Part shown: positions 34,099-42,321 of the stretch, one piece after another
Layout of the letters: each line of letters opens with the position of its first letter
Numbering within the stretch: position 1 is the stretch's first letter
DNA from: Antribacter gilvus
Lineage (GTDB): Bacteria > Actinomycetota > Actinomycetes > Actinomycetales > Cellulomonadaceae
DNA length: 58,137 nucleotides
Assembly: GCF_003946865.1 (NCBI RefSeq)
Contig: NZ_QXTH01000018.1
Location: forward strand, 1 to 58,137
Direction of reading: 5' to 3'
Program-made: the position numbers and the translations under genes
Notes under the pieces: model-generated
Told to the model about the DNA's origin: nothing
Databases searched by the model: none
What the model saw: only the letters and a program-made list of their open reading frames with translations

Positions 34099-34713
34099 GT
34101 GTCCGAGATCAAGCTCGTCGCCGAGACCCGTACCGAGTTCGGCAAGGGCGCCGCCCGTCGCATCCGTCGTGACTCCAAGATTCCCGCGGTGCTCTACGGC
34201 CACGGCACCGAGCCCGTTCACGTCGCCCTCCCGGGCCACGAGACGTCGCTCGCCCTGCGCCACAGCAACGCCCTCTTCTCCATCGAGCTCGACGGCAAGG
34301 GCCAGCTGGCCATCGCCAAGGACGTGCAGCGTGACCCGGTGCGCAACGTCATCGAGCACATCGACCTCCTCGTCGTCCGCAAGGGCGAGAAGGTCACCGT
34401 CGACATCCAGGTGAACGTGGTCGGCGAGTCGGCCCCGGGCACCATCCACCTGATCGAGACGCAGACGCTGTCGGTCGAGGCCGAGGCCACGAACCTGCCG
34501 GAGTCTGTGGACGTCGACATCACGGGCCTCGAGGCCGGTACGCACATCAGCGCCGCCCAGGTGAAGCTCCCCGCCGGCGCCACGCTGCTCACGGACGGCG
34601 ACCACCTCGTCGTCGCGATCGCCGAGCCGCGCGGCAACGCCGCCGACGAGGCCGCGGACGCCGCGCAGGCCGCCGTGCAGTCCGCGCAGTCGGCTGCGGC
34701 GCTCGAGGACTGA
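34099..34713 (+). CDS. rplY: 50S ribosomal protein L25 / general stress protein Ctc
   Basis: 204 residues, the long (TL5/CTC) form of L25 that binds 5S rRNA. The N-terminal L25 domain (about 1-95) contains RTEFGKGAARRIRRDSKIPA and VLYGHGTEPVHVALPG; the C-terminal beta domain (about 96-185) contains HIDLLVVRKGEKVTVDIQV and ATLLTDGDHLVV; an Ala-rich tail follows. GTG 34099 lies 8 bases after AGGAG. The gene and the following pth keep the order common in actinobacteria. Confidence 0.96.
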   Translation: MSEIKLVAETRTEFGKGAARRIRRDSKIPAVLYGHGTEPVHVALPGHETSLALRHSNALFSIELDGKGQLAIAKDVQRDPVRNVIEHIDLLVVRKGEKVTVDIQVNVVGESAPGTIHLIETQTLSVEAEATNLPESVDVDITGLEAGTHISAAQVKLPAGATLLTDGDHLVVAIAEPRGNAADEAADAAQAAVQSAQSAAALED

Positions 34714-34736
34714 GCCTCCGCGTAGCAGCACCTGCC

Positions 34737-34770
34737 AGAAGCTCCCCGGTACGTTTCCCGGGGAGCTTCT
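34737..34770 (+). terminator. Hairpin terminator between rplY and pth
   Basis: Perfect 13-bp stem AGAAGCTCCCCGG (34737-34749) with complement at 34758-34770 and loop TACGTTTC. There is no strong U-tract. It implies that pth may be read partly from its own promoter. Confidence 0.75.
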
Positions 34771-34808
34771 GACACTCTGCGGCCCCGTACCCCTGACGAG
34801 GAGATGAC

Positions 34809-35414
34809 GTGAGCGACCAGCCCTGGCTCGTGGTCGGGCTCGGCAACCCCGGGCCGCAGTACGCCGGCAACCGGCACAACGTGGGTCAGATGGTGCTCGA
34901 CCTGCTGGCAGCCCGCACGGGCGGGCGGTTCGCCCGCCACCCCCGGGCACAGGCCGTCGTCGCCGAGGGTCGCCTGGGCATGCTGCCGGGCGGGGCACCG
35001 GGACCTCGGGTGGTGCTGGCCAAGCCGACGACGTACATGAACACCTCCGGCGGCCCCGTCAGCAGCCTCCTGAAGTACTACGGCGTGGACCTGGACCACC
35101 TGGTCGTGGTGCACGACGAGGTGGACATCCCGTTCGACACCATCAAGCTCAAGACGGGCGGCGGCGAGGGCGGTCACAACGGGTTGCGCGACATCTCGAA
35201 GGCGCTCGGCACCAGGGACTACCTCCGGGTCCGGGTAGGTGTGGGGCGTCCGCCCGGGCGCATGGACACCGCCGACTACGTGCTCAAGGACTTCTCCGCG
35301 ACCGAGCGGAAGGACCTGCCGATCCTGCTCGACGACGCGGCTGACGCGGCCGAGATGCTGGTCACCGAAGGCCTGCTTGCGGCGCAGGGGAAGTTCCACC
35401 CGGCCAAAGGGTGA
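34809..35414 (+). CDS. pth: Peptidyl-tRNA hydrolase
   Basis: 201 residues. Pth cleaves peptidyl-tRNA released from stalled ribosomes. Family marks: [19 protein letters not shown] with catalytic His (about residue 23), [31 protein letters not shown], and [22 protein letters not shown] 34809 follows GAGGAG. The last codons overlap the first of a series of GGGTGAA heptamers that lie in the region before the next glycosyltransferase. Confidence 0.97.
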   Translation: MSDQPWLVVGLGNPGPQYAGNRHNVGQMVLDLLAARTGGRFARHPRAQAVVAEGRLGMLPGGAPGPRVVLAKPTTYMNTSGGPVSSLLKYYGVDLDHLVVVHDEVDIPFDTIKLKTGGGEGGHNGLRDISKALGTRDYLRVRVGVGRPPGRMDTADYVLKDFSATERKDLPILLDDAADAAEMLVTEGLLAAQGKFHPAKG

Positions 35415-35508
35415 AAAAGCCCCGGTAGGGGTGAAAAGTGGCAAACGGGTGAAGTCCGGCTTTCACCCCTCCTGAGGGGGGAAGCAGGACAGGTCCCGCT
35501 TCGATACT
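35409..35508. promoter_or_regulatory. Four GGGTGAA/TTCACCC heptamers and -10 box upstream of glycosyltransferase
   Basis: GGGTGAA at 35409-35415, 35429-35435 and 35447-35453, and TTCACCC at 35462-35468, followed by GATACT (35503-35508) six bases before the ATG at 35515. Relative to a leaderless start the last two heptamers lie at about -68 to -62 and -53 to -47. The heptamer is the half-site of the palindromes at 36725 and 42191, so this promoter is likely under the same control, with a different site geometry. Confidence 0.55.
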
Positions 35509-35514
35509 TCAAGC

Positions 35515-36738
35515 ATGGCCACCCCTGCTTCGTCGCAGCCGCACGTGCTTGTCGTCATCCAGAACCTGCCCTTCCGGATCGACCGCCGCGTCCGGACCGA
35601 GTGCCGCGCCCTGACCGACGCCGGGTACCGGGTCAGCGTGATCTGCCCCCAGGAGATCCGCGACGAGCAGGACCGCTTCATGATCGACGACACGACCGTC
35701 TACTCCTACCCGGCCCCGCCCGAGTCGGTCGGCGTGGCCGGCTACGTGCGGGAGTTCCTCGTCTGCTGGCTGCAGACGGCCAGGCTGTCCGTGCGCGTGC
35801 ACCGGGACGCGCCCTTCCGCGTGATCCAGGCGTGCAACCCGCCGGACACCTACTGGGCGCTGGCGCTGCTGTGGCGCGTGCTGTTCGGGGTGCGGTTCGT
35901 CTACGACCAGCACGACCTCTGCCCCGAGGTCTACGAGGCACGGTTCGGCCGCACGGGCTTCCTCCACCGGGTGCTGCGTCTGCTCGAGGGGGCCACGTAC
36001 CGGACCGCCGACCGCGTCATCTCGACGAACACCTCGTACCAGGAGATTGCCCAGGCGCGGGGCAAGGTGCCCGCCGACCGGAGCGTCGTCGTGATGAGCA
36101 CGCCCGACGCGGAGCTGATGCGCCGCCGCGAGTCCCTGCCGGAGCTGCGCGGCGACGCGAAGCACCTTGTCTGCTACGTCGGCATCATGGGCCCGCAGGA
36201 CGGCGTGGACCGGCTCCTCGCGGCGGCCGACCACGTGATCCACGCCCGCGGCCGCACGGACGTGCGCTTCGCGCTCCTCGGGTTCGGCGACTCCCTCGAG
36301 AGCCTGCGCCGGGAGTGCACCGAGCGTGGCCTCGACCGATGGGTGCAGTTCACCGGGAAGGTGGACCACAACGCCATCGGCCGGTGGCTGTCCTCCGCCG
36401 ACCTCGGCGTCACGCCCGACCCGCCGAGCGAGTTCAACGACCGCTCCACGATGAACAAGACGCTCGAGTACATGGCGCACGAGCTGCCCGTCGTGGCCAC
36501 CGACCTCACCGAGACCCGCCGCAGCGCGGGCGACGCCGCGCGCTACGTCGCGGGCGACGACCCCAAGGACCTCGGCGACGCGATCCTCGAGATCCTCGAC
36601 GACCCGGAGCGGGCCCGGGCGATGGGTCTGATCGGCCGGTCCCGGATCGAGGACGAGCTCTCCTGGAAGCGTCAGGCCGAGGTGTACGTCGGCGCGTTCG
36701 ACGGTGTGACCGGGCGCGTCGCGGTTCACCCGGCATAA
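35515..36738 (+). CDS. GT4-type glycosyltransferase
   Basis: 407 residues, GT-B fold. N-terminal domain: VLVVIQNLPFRIDRRVRTEC with acceptor-side features, YDQHDLCPEVYEARFG. C-terminal donor-binding domain: YVGIMGPQDGVDRLLAAADH, VQFTGKVDHNAIGRWLSSAD, and the NKTLEYMAHELPVVATDLTE segment that carries the family's E-x7-E-like glutamates. No membrane helix. It probably adds a hexose during assembly of the surface polysaccharide encoded to the right. ATG 35515 is preceded by a leaderless-type promoter. Confidence 0.9.
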   Translation: MATPASSQPHVLVVIQNLPFRIDRRVRTECRALTDAGYRVSVICPQEIRDEQDRFMIDDTTVYSYPAPPESVGVAGYVREFLVCWLQTARLSVRVHRDAPFRVIQACNPPDTYWALALLWRVLFGVRFVYDQHDLCPEVYEARFGRTGFLHRVLRLLEGATYRTADRVISTNTSYQEIAQARGKVPADRSVVVMSTPDAELMRRRESLPELRGDAKHLVCYVGIMGPQDGVDRLLAAADHVIHARGRTDVRFALLGFGDSLESLRRECTERGLDRWVQFTGKVDHNAIGRWLSSADLGVTPDPPSEFNDRSTMNKTLEYMAHELPVVATDLTETRRSAGDAARYVAGDDPKDLGDAILEILDDPERARAMGLIGRSRIEDELSWKRQAEVYVGAFDGVTGRVAVHPA

Positions 36739-36791
36739 ACGGGTGAATGGAGTACGAACCGCCCGGTGACGGTATTTCACGGGCATACAGT
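36725..36791 (+). promoter_or_regulatory. Palindromic operator and -10 box of the DUF4082 gene
   Basis: TTCACCC (36725-36731), nine bases, GGGTGAA (36741-36747) make a perfect 7+7 palindrome centred at 36736. TACAGT (36786-36791, TANNNT) follows and stands six bases before the GTG at 36798. The palindrome centre is 50 bases before the -10 box, i.e. near -62, a usual place for an activator. The same layout and 20 of 23 identical operator bases recur at 42191-42257. The left arm within GGTTCACCCGG also resembles a PhoP direct-repeat unit. Confidence 0.65.
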
Positions 36792-36797
36792 GCGGGC

Positions 36798-39700
36798 GTG
36801 CGAACCACCCTGATCGGCATGCTGGCCGCGGTCGGCCTCGTCGCCACGCTGGGCGGAGGCGCCGTCGTCGCCCCCGCAGCCGCGGCGACCGACCCCTGCG
36901 GCCCGGGCTCCAACCCCGTCGTCTGCGAGAACTCCAAGCCGGGAGACCCGGCGAGCGAGTGGGACATCGCGGGCGCGGGCGACCCGGACATCCAGGGCTT
37001 CGCCACGGACATCAGCGTCGACGCGGGCAGCACCGTCGGCTTCAAGATCGACACGGACGCCAGGGCGTACACGATCGAGATCTACCGGACCGGCTGGTAC
37101 CAGGGCCTCGGCGCGCGCCGGATCACGGCGGTGACGCCGTCGGTCCCCCTGCCGCAGGTGCAGCCGGAGTGCGAGTCGAACCTCGAGACCGGCCTCTACG
37201 ACTGCGGGAGCTGGCGGGTCTCGGCCTCCTGGGCGGTCCCGGCCAACGCGGTCTCGGGCGTCTACGTCGCGCTGCTGACCCGGACCGACACGGGGGGTGC
37301 CAGCCACATCACCTTCGTGGTGCGTGACGACGACAGCCACTCGGACATCATCTTCCAGACGTCGGACACGACGTGGCACGCCTACAACACCTACGGCGGC
37401 TCGAGCTTCTACCAGGGCGGGGCGGTCGGCCGGGCCTACGAGCTCAGCTACAACCGGCCGTTCGCCACGCGCGCGCACGAGCGGGGCCGCGACTTCTACT
37501 TCAGCGCCGAGTACGCGATGGTGCGGTTCCTCGAGCAGAACGGGTACGACGTCACCTACCAGGCAGGCGTCGACACCGACCGGTACGGCAGCCTGCTGCT
37601 CAACCACGACGTCTTCCTCTCCGTAGGCCACGACGAGTACTGGTCGGGGCAGCAGCGCGCGAACGTGGAGGCGGCGCGCGACGCGGGCGTGAACCTGATG
37701 TTCCTCAGCGGCAACGAGGTGTACTGGCGCACCCGCTGGGCGCCGTCGACCGCCGGTGCCTCGACCCCGTACCGGACGATGGTCTCGTACAAGGAGACGT
37801 GGTCCCACAAGAAGCTCGACACCTCGTCGCCCGAGTGGACCGGCACGTGGCGCGACCCGCGCTACGCCTCCCCGGCCAACGGCGGTGGCAAGCCCGAGAA
37901 CGCCCTCATCGGCACCCTCTACATGGTCAACTTCTCCGACCTGCCGGTGACGGTCTCGGCCGCGGAGGGCAGGCTGCGCCTGTGGCGCAACACGAGCCTG
38001 GCGTCGCTACCCGCCGGGAGCTCCGTGCAGCTCGCGCCCCACACCGTCGGCTACGAGTCCAACGAGGACCTCGACAACGGGCACCGCCCGGCGGGCCTGA
38101 TCCGGCTCTCCACCACCGTCGGCGCGGTCCCGGAGTACCTCCAGGACTTCGGCAACGTGGTGCTGCCCGGCACCACCACGCACCACGTGACCCAGTACCG
38201 CGCGGCGAGCGGCGCGCTCGTCTTCTCGGCCGGGTCCGTCCAGTGGACCTGGGGCCTCGACGCGGAGCACGACGGTCTCGGCGCCCCCGCCGACCCGCGC
38301 ATGCGGCAGGCCACGGCCAACGTCCTCGCGGACATGGACGCCCAGCCCGCGACGCCCGCGGGCATCGTCGCCACCCCGAAGTCGTCCGACACGGCCGGGC
38401 CGACGGCGCAGATCACCTCGCCCGCCGCCGGGGCCGACCTGGCGAACGGCTCGCTCGTGACCGTCTCGGGCACCGCGTCCGACGTCGGCGGCCGGGTCGC
38501 GGGGGTCGAGGTGTCGCTCGACGCCGGCTCCACCTGGCACCCGGCCCAGGGCCGCGAGACGTGGTCGTACACGGCGCGCGTGTCCGGGTCGGGTTCCGTG
38601 GAGCTGCGTGCCCGGGCCGTGGACGACAGCGCGAACATCGGCAGCGCCGTGTCCCGCGCCGTCGACGTGGCCTGCCCCTGCACGGTCTTCGGCGACGAGG
38701 TTCCTCCCGTCCCGGCCGCCGACGACGCGGCCCCGGTCGAGCTGGGCCTGCGGTTCACCCCGATGAGCACGGGCTTCGTCGCCGGGGTCCGTTTCTACAA
38801 GGGCCCGGGGAACACCGGCACGCACCGCGGCACTCTCTGGGACAGGAGTGGGCAGGTCCTCGCCCAGGCCACGTTCACCGCCGAGACCACGACCGGCTGG
38901 CAGACCGTCCCGTTCAACCAGCCCGTGCCGGTCGCCGCGGGGGAGCCGTACGTCGTCTCCTACACGGCGCCCGTGGGCCGGTACGCCATCGACGAGGGCG
39001 CGTTCGTCGCCCGCGGGCGTGACGCGGCCCCGCTCCTGGTCGACGGCGGCTTCGGCGCCCAGCCCGCGGGCCTGTTCGGACTGCCGGGTACGTTCCCGAC
39101 CGGCTCCTTCGGTAATGCGGCCTACTACGTGGACCCCCTGTTCACGGCCAGCGACGACTCGCCGCTCGCGGCCTTCGCCGCCGAGCCGCTCGGCGGTTCC
39201 GTGAGCGTGCCGCTCGGCTCGACGGTGCGCGTCCGGCTGTCGAAGCCGGTCGACCCCGCGTCGGTCGCCCTGGCCCTTGCGGACGAGGCGGGCAACGCGG
39301 TGGCGGGCAGCACGGCCTACGACGCCGTCACACGGACCGTCACCTTCACGCCCGCCGGGCCGCTCGCCGGCTTCGCCGGGCACACGGCGACGGTGACCGC
39401 CACGTCCCTGGACGGGCTCGGCGTCTCGAGCGGCGGTACGTGGTCCTTCCGTACGGTCCGCCCGGCCTCCACCGCCTGCCCGTGCGGGCTGTACGACGAC
39501 GGAGTGGTCCCGGCCCTCGTCGACGTCCCCGACCCGGACGCGGTCACCCTCGGGGTCCGGTTCACGCCGGCCGAGGCGGGCACCGTGACCGGGGCCCAGC
39601 TCTACAAGGGCCCGACAGGCTCCGGCCCGTACACCGCGTACCTCTGGGGCCCGGACGGCCAGGTGCTCGCCCAGGGCCAGGTGACGCAGACGGTGACCAA

Positions 39701-41477
39701 GGGCTGGCAGGACGTGCCGTTCGCCGTGCCCGCGCAGGTCCAGGCGGGCGTCCAGTACACGGTGGGCTACCGCGCACCGGCGGGCCGGTACTCCGTGACG
39801 GCGGGCGCGTTCACGTCGCCGCTCACGGTGGGCAGCCTCAGCACGCCGGCCTCGGCAGGCGTCTACACCTACGGTGCTGGCCGCCCGACGGCGCCGACCA
39901 GCACCAGCTACCTCGTGGACGTCGTGTACGACCCCACGCCGCCAGGCCCGGCCGTCACCGGCCGGACGCCGGCGGCGGGCGCGGTCGAGGTGGCGGTCGG
40001 CACGCCGGTCTCCGTCACGGTCTCCGAACCGGTGGCCCCGGGCGCCTCGCTCACGCTGACTGACGGCGCCGGGGTCACGGTCCCCGGGACGGTCGCGGTG
40101 TCCGCGGACGGCACGACCGTCACGCTCGACCCAGCGGCGGACCTGCCGCACGGCAGCGCCCTCACGGTGGCGTTCAGCGCGCAGACGGCCGACGACGGCA
40201 CCGCCGTCGGACCGCTGAGCTGGGCGTTCACGACGCAACCCGCCGCCGGGACGTGCCCCTGCACGATCTTCGGCGGGGCGGTACCGCCCATCACGTCCAG
40301 CGACGACGCGGCAGCCATCGAGCTGGGCACCCGGTTCACGACCGACCACTCCGGCGTGGTGTCCGCGGTGCGGTTCTACCGCGGCGCGGGGAACGACGGC
40401 CCGCACACGGTCACGCTGTGGTCCGCCACCGGGGCCGTCCTCGCGACCACCACGGCGCCCGCGGCGACCACCGAGGGTTGGCAGACCGTTCCCTTCCCGG
40501 TGCCGTACCCCGTCGTCGCCGGTACCACCTACACGGTGTCCTACCGGGCGCCGCACGGTCGCTACGCGGCGGGCGCGGGCCACTTCGCGCAGCCACGGAC
40601 CATCGGGCCGCTGAGCACGCCCCGGGCGGCGGGGGTCTACACCTACGGCGGCGGCTACCCGCAGTACTCCTGGAACGACGCCGGCTACTGGGTGGACCCG
40701 GTGTTCACCAGCGGTTCGCTGGGCCTGGTCACCACCACGCCCGCCGGGGGTACCACCGGGGTCGACCCCGCGACGACCGTCAGCGCTCGCCTCACGTACT
40801 CGCCGGTCGGCGAGGAGCCGGTGCTGCGCCTCTCCGGCCCGGGCGGGGTCATCCCAGGAGCGAGCAGCTTCGACGCCGCGACCCGGACGGTCACCTTCAC
40901 GCCCGCCGCCGGCCTGCCCGGCGGCGCGCTGATCGCGGCGAGGGTCGATGTGGCCGGAGCCTCCGTGGGGTCGTGGATGTTCACCTCCCGCGTGACCTTC
41001 CCTGCAGGCACCGTGACCCTCTGGTCCGACGCGGACGCTCCGGCGGTCGCGAGCTGGTCCGACCCGGACCCGGTCCAGGTGGGGACGCGCGTGCACGTGA
41101 GTGCCGCGGGGACCGTGCACGGCATCAGGTTCTACAAGGGGGCGCAGAACACGGGAACCCACACCGGGTACCTGTGGTCGGCGTCCGGTGACCTGCTCGC
41201 GAGCGGCACCTTCGCGGACGAGACCGCGACGGGGTGGCAGACGCTCTTCTTCGACCAGCCTGTGACGGTCACCGCCGGGACCGACCTGGTGGCGTCCTAC
41301 CGGGCGCCCGCGGGGCACTACGCCGTGACGGTCGACGCGCTGGCCGCACCGCGGGTCCAGGGGCCGCTCAGCACGCTCGTCCCCGGCGGGGCGTACGTGT
41401 ACGGGACGGGCTTCCCCGGCTCGACGGTGAACCACAGCTACTGGGTGGACGTGCTCTTCGCCCCGACGGCCCCGTAG
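36798..41477 (+). CDS. Large secreted protein: dimethylformamidase-like domain plus four DUF4082-type repeats
   Basis: 1559 residues. A signal peptide (about 1-30, RTTLIGMLAAVGLVATLGGG, ending in APAAAA) leads to a 500-residue domain like the large subunit of N,N-dimethylformamidase (FLSVGHDEYWSG, FLSGNEVYWRTRW). An Ig-like domain follows, then four repeats of about 150 residues beginning near residues 624, 891, 1151 and 1404, each with a G..F...SG...VRFYKG...TGTH core and GWQTV.F..PV; bacterial Ig-like domains separate them. No sortase signal or membrane helix is at the C-terminus. GTG 36798 is leaderless. It likely binds or modifies cell-surface glycan; catalysis is not shown. Confidence 0.85.
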   Translation: MRTTLIGMLAAVGLVATLGGGAVVAPAAAATDPCGPGSNPVVCENSKPGDPASEWDIAGAGDPDIQGFATDISVDAGSTVGFKIDTDARAYTIEIYRTGWYQGLGARRITAVTPSVPLPQVQPECESNLETGLYDCGSWRVSASWAVPANAVSGVYVALLTRTDTGGASHITFVVRDDDSHSDIIFQTSDTTWHAYNTYGGSSFYQGGAVGRAYELSYNRPFATRAHERGRDFYFSAEYAMVRFLEQNGYDVTYQAGVDTDRYGSLLLNHDVFLSVGHDEYWSGQQRANVEAARDAGVNLMFLSGNEVYWRTRWAPSTAGASTPYRTMVSYKETWSHKKLDTSSPEWTGTWRDPRYASPANGGGKPENALIGTLYMVNFSDLPVTVSAAEGRLRLWRNTSLASLPAGSSVQLAPHTVGYESNEDLDNGHRPAGLIRLSTTVGAVPEYLQDFGNVVLPGTTTHHVTQYRAASGALVFSAGSVQWTWGLDAEHDGLGAPADPRMRQATANVLADMDAQPATPAGIVATPKSSDTAGPTAQITSPAAGADLANGSLVTVSGTASDVGGRVAGVEVSLDAGSTWHPAQGRETWSYTARVSGSGSVELRARAVDDSANIGSAVSRAVDVACPCTVFGDEVPPVPAADDAAPVELGLRFTPMSTGFVAGVRFYKGPGNTGTHRGTLWDRSGQVLAQATFTAETTTGWQTVPFNQPVPVAAGEPYVVSYTAPVGRYAIDEGAFVARGRDAAPLLVDGGFGAQPAGLFGLPGTFPTGSFGNAAYYVDPLFTASDDSPLAAFAAEPLGGSVSVPLGSTVRVRLSKPVDPASVALALADEAGNAVAGSTAYDAVTRTVTFTPAGPLAGFAGHTATVTATSLDGLGVSSGGTWSFRTVRPASTACPCGLYDDGVVPALVDVPDPDAVTLGVRFTPAEAGTVTGAQLYKGPTGSGPYTAYLWGPDGQVLAQGQVTQTVTKGWQDVPFAVPAQVQAGVQYTVGYRAPAGRYSVTAGAFTSPLTVGSLSTPASAGVYTYGAGRPTAPTSTSYLVDVVYDPTPPGPAVTGRTPAAGAVEVAVGTPVSVTVSEPVAPGASLTLTDGAGVTVPGTVAVSADGTTVTLDPAADLPHGSALTVAFSAQTADDGTAVGPLSWAFTTQPAAGTCPCTIFGGAVPPITSSDDAAAIELGTRFTTDHSGVVSAVRFYRGAGNDGPHTVTLWSATGAVLATTTAPAATTEGWQTVPFPVPYPVVAGTTYTVSYRAPHGRYAAGAGHFAQPRTIGPLSTPRAAGVYTYGGGYPQYSWNDAGYWVDPVFTSGSLGLVTTTPAGGTTGVDPATTVSARLTYSPVGEEPVLRLSGPGGVIPGASSFDAATRTVTFTPAAGLPGGALIAARVDVAGASVGSWMFTSRVTFPAGTVTLWSDADAPAVASWSDPDPVQVGTRVHVSAAGTVHGIRFYKGAQNTGTHTGYLWSASGDLLASGTFADETATGWQTLFFDQPVTVTAGTDLVASYRAPAGHYAVTVDALAAPRVQGPLSTLVPGGAYVYGTGFPGSTVNHSYWVDVLFAPTAP

Positions 41478-41519
41478 GGGCCGGACGAGGTCACTGTCTC
41501 GGCGGGGAGGGGAGTCGGC

Positions 41520-42122
41520 TCAGCCTGCCGTCAGGCTGCCGAAGAGCGTGACCCGGCAGGCGCCGTCCTGCTCCTCGGCGTCGACCACCACCGACCCGTC
41601 GTCGCGCACGAAGGTTGCCGTGGTGGACCCCGGGGCCACGTCGGTGGTGGACTCGACGAACCCGCCGCCGGTGAACCACGTGCGGTACGAAACGAGGAGG
41701 GGGCCGCAGCCGCCGTCGGCCCGGCCGTCCAGCGTGACCTGGTAGCGGGCGCCCTCGACGGACAACGAGCTGGTCACGACGGACAGCCCGTCCGGGACGG
41801 TCACCACGTCGGCGGGGAAGCCGGGCGCGAGCCCCTCGGCTGCTCCGGAGGCAGGGGCCGCCGAACGCCGCCCGGCCACGGGCGCTGCCGCAGCGAGGTC
41901 CCCGAGGGGCCCTTCGGTGGCTGCCTGCGTCGGCAGCGACTCCGAGCCCTCGCCGCCGGTCTGCCCACCGCTACGGCCCGTCACGGTCGGCACGGGCCCG
42001 GGCGAGGCCGTGCCGGAGGTGCCGTCCGCGCCCGGGGTGCCGGGACCGGCGTCGGGCGAGGCGGTGCAGGCCGACGTCGTCAGGACGAGGGTCGCGACCA
42101 GGGCGAGGACAGGCGTGCGCAT
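41520..42122 (-). CDS. Small secreted lipoprotein, unknown function
   Basis: 200 residues. A lipoprotein signal (MRTPVLALVATLVLTTSAC) has the lipobox TSAC with Cys19. A Gly/Ser/Thr/Pro-rich linker (about 20-95) follows, then a beta-rich domain of about 100 residues with two cysteines (GGCGPLLVSY, GACRVTLFG) that could pair. I do not recognise the fold. It converges on the large DUF4082 gene and diverges from the Gfo/Idh gene, so it sits inside the polysaccharide region and may be a surface or assembly factor. Confidence 0.75.
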   Translation of the reverse strand: MRTPVLALVATLVLTTSACTASPDAGPGTPGADGTSGTASPGPVPTVTGRSGGQTGGEGSESLPTQAATEGPLGDLAAAAPVAGRRSAAPASGAAEGLAPGFPADVVTVPDGLSVVTSSLSVEGARYQVTLDGRADGGCGPLLVSYRTWFTGGGFVESTTDVAPGSTTATFVRDDGSVVVDAEEQDGACRVTLFGSLTAG

Positions 42123-42190
42123 GATCGCCAGGCTAGGTGTTCCCGGGGGTGCCGGAGGGCCCCTCGCCAGGTGAAATGCCCCCGGGGGAC

Positions 42191-42257
42191 TTCACCCGGC
42201 AGTGACGGGTGAACTGGGTTGCTGGGCGGCTTTCGGGCCTGTGCCCGCGACTATGTT
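42191..42257 (+). promoter_or_regulatory. Palindromic operator and -10 box of the amino-sugar operon
   Basis: TTCACCC (42191-42197), nine bases, GGGTGAA (42207-42213), centred at 42202; TATGTT (42252-42257) fits TANNNT exactly 50 bases from the centre. The operator differs from the one at 36725 at only three bases, all in the centre. The start would be near 42264, leaving a leader of about 58 bases before the ATG at 42322. This promoter probably drives the whole 42322-51762 operon. Confidence 0.65.
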
Positions 42258-42321
42258 GATCGCGGTCCGGACCCCACGTGCGGTGAGCGGGCCACCCGAC
42301 CCGAGCCCGAAGGATGCCAAC

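Noticed and set aside
36747-36797. ATG 36747 as start of the large secreted protein
   Set aside because: It would place an operator half-site and a -10 box in the coding part and put 17 polar residues before the signal peptide. GTG 36798 gives a normal signal peptide and a leaderless start.
38007-41435. 1142-codon minus-strand frame opposite the DUF4082 gene
   Set aside because: It mirrors the repeats of the real gene and is composed mainly of Arg, Gly, His and Val; no start signal.
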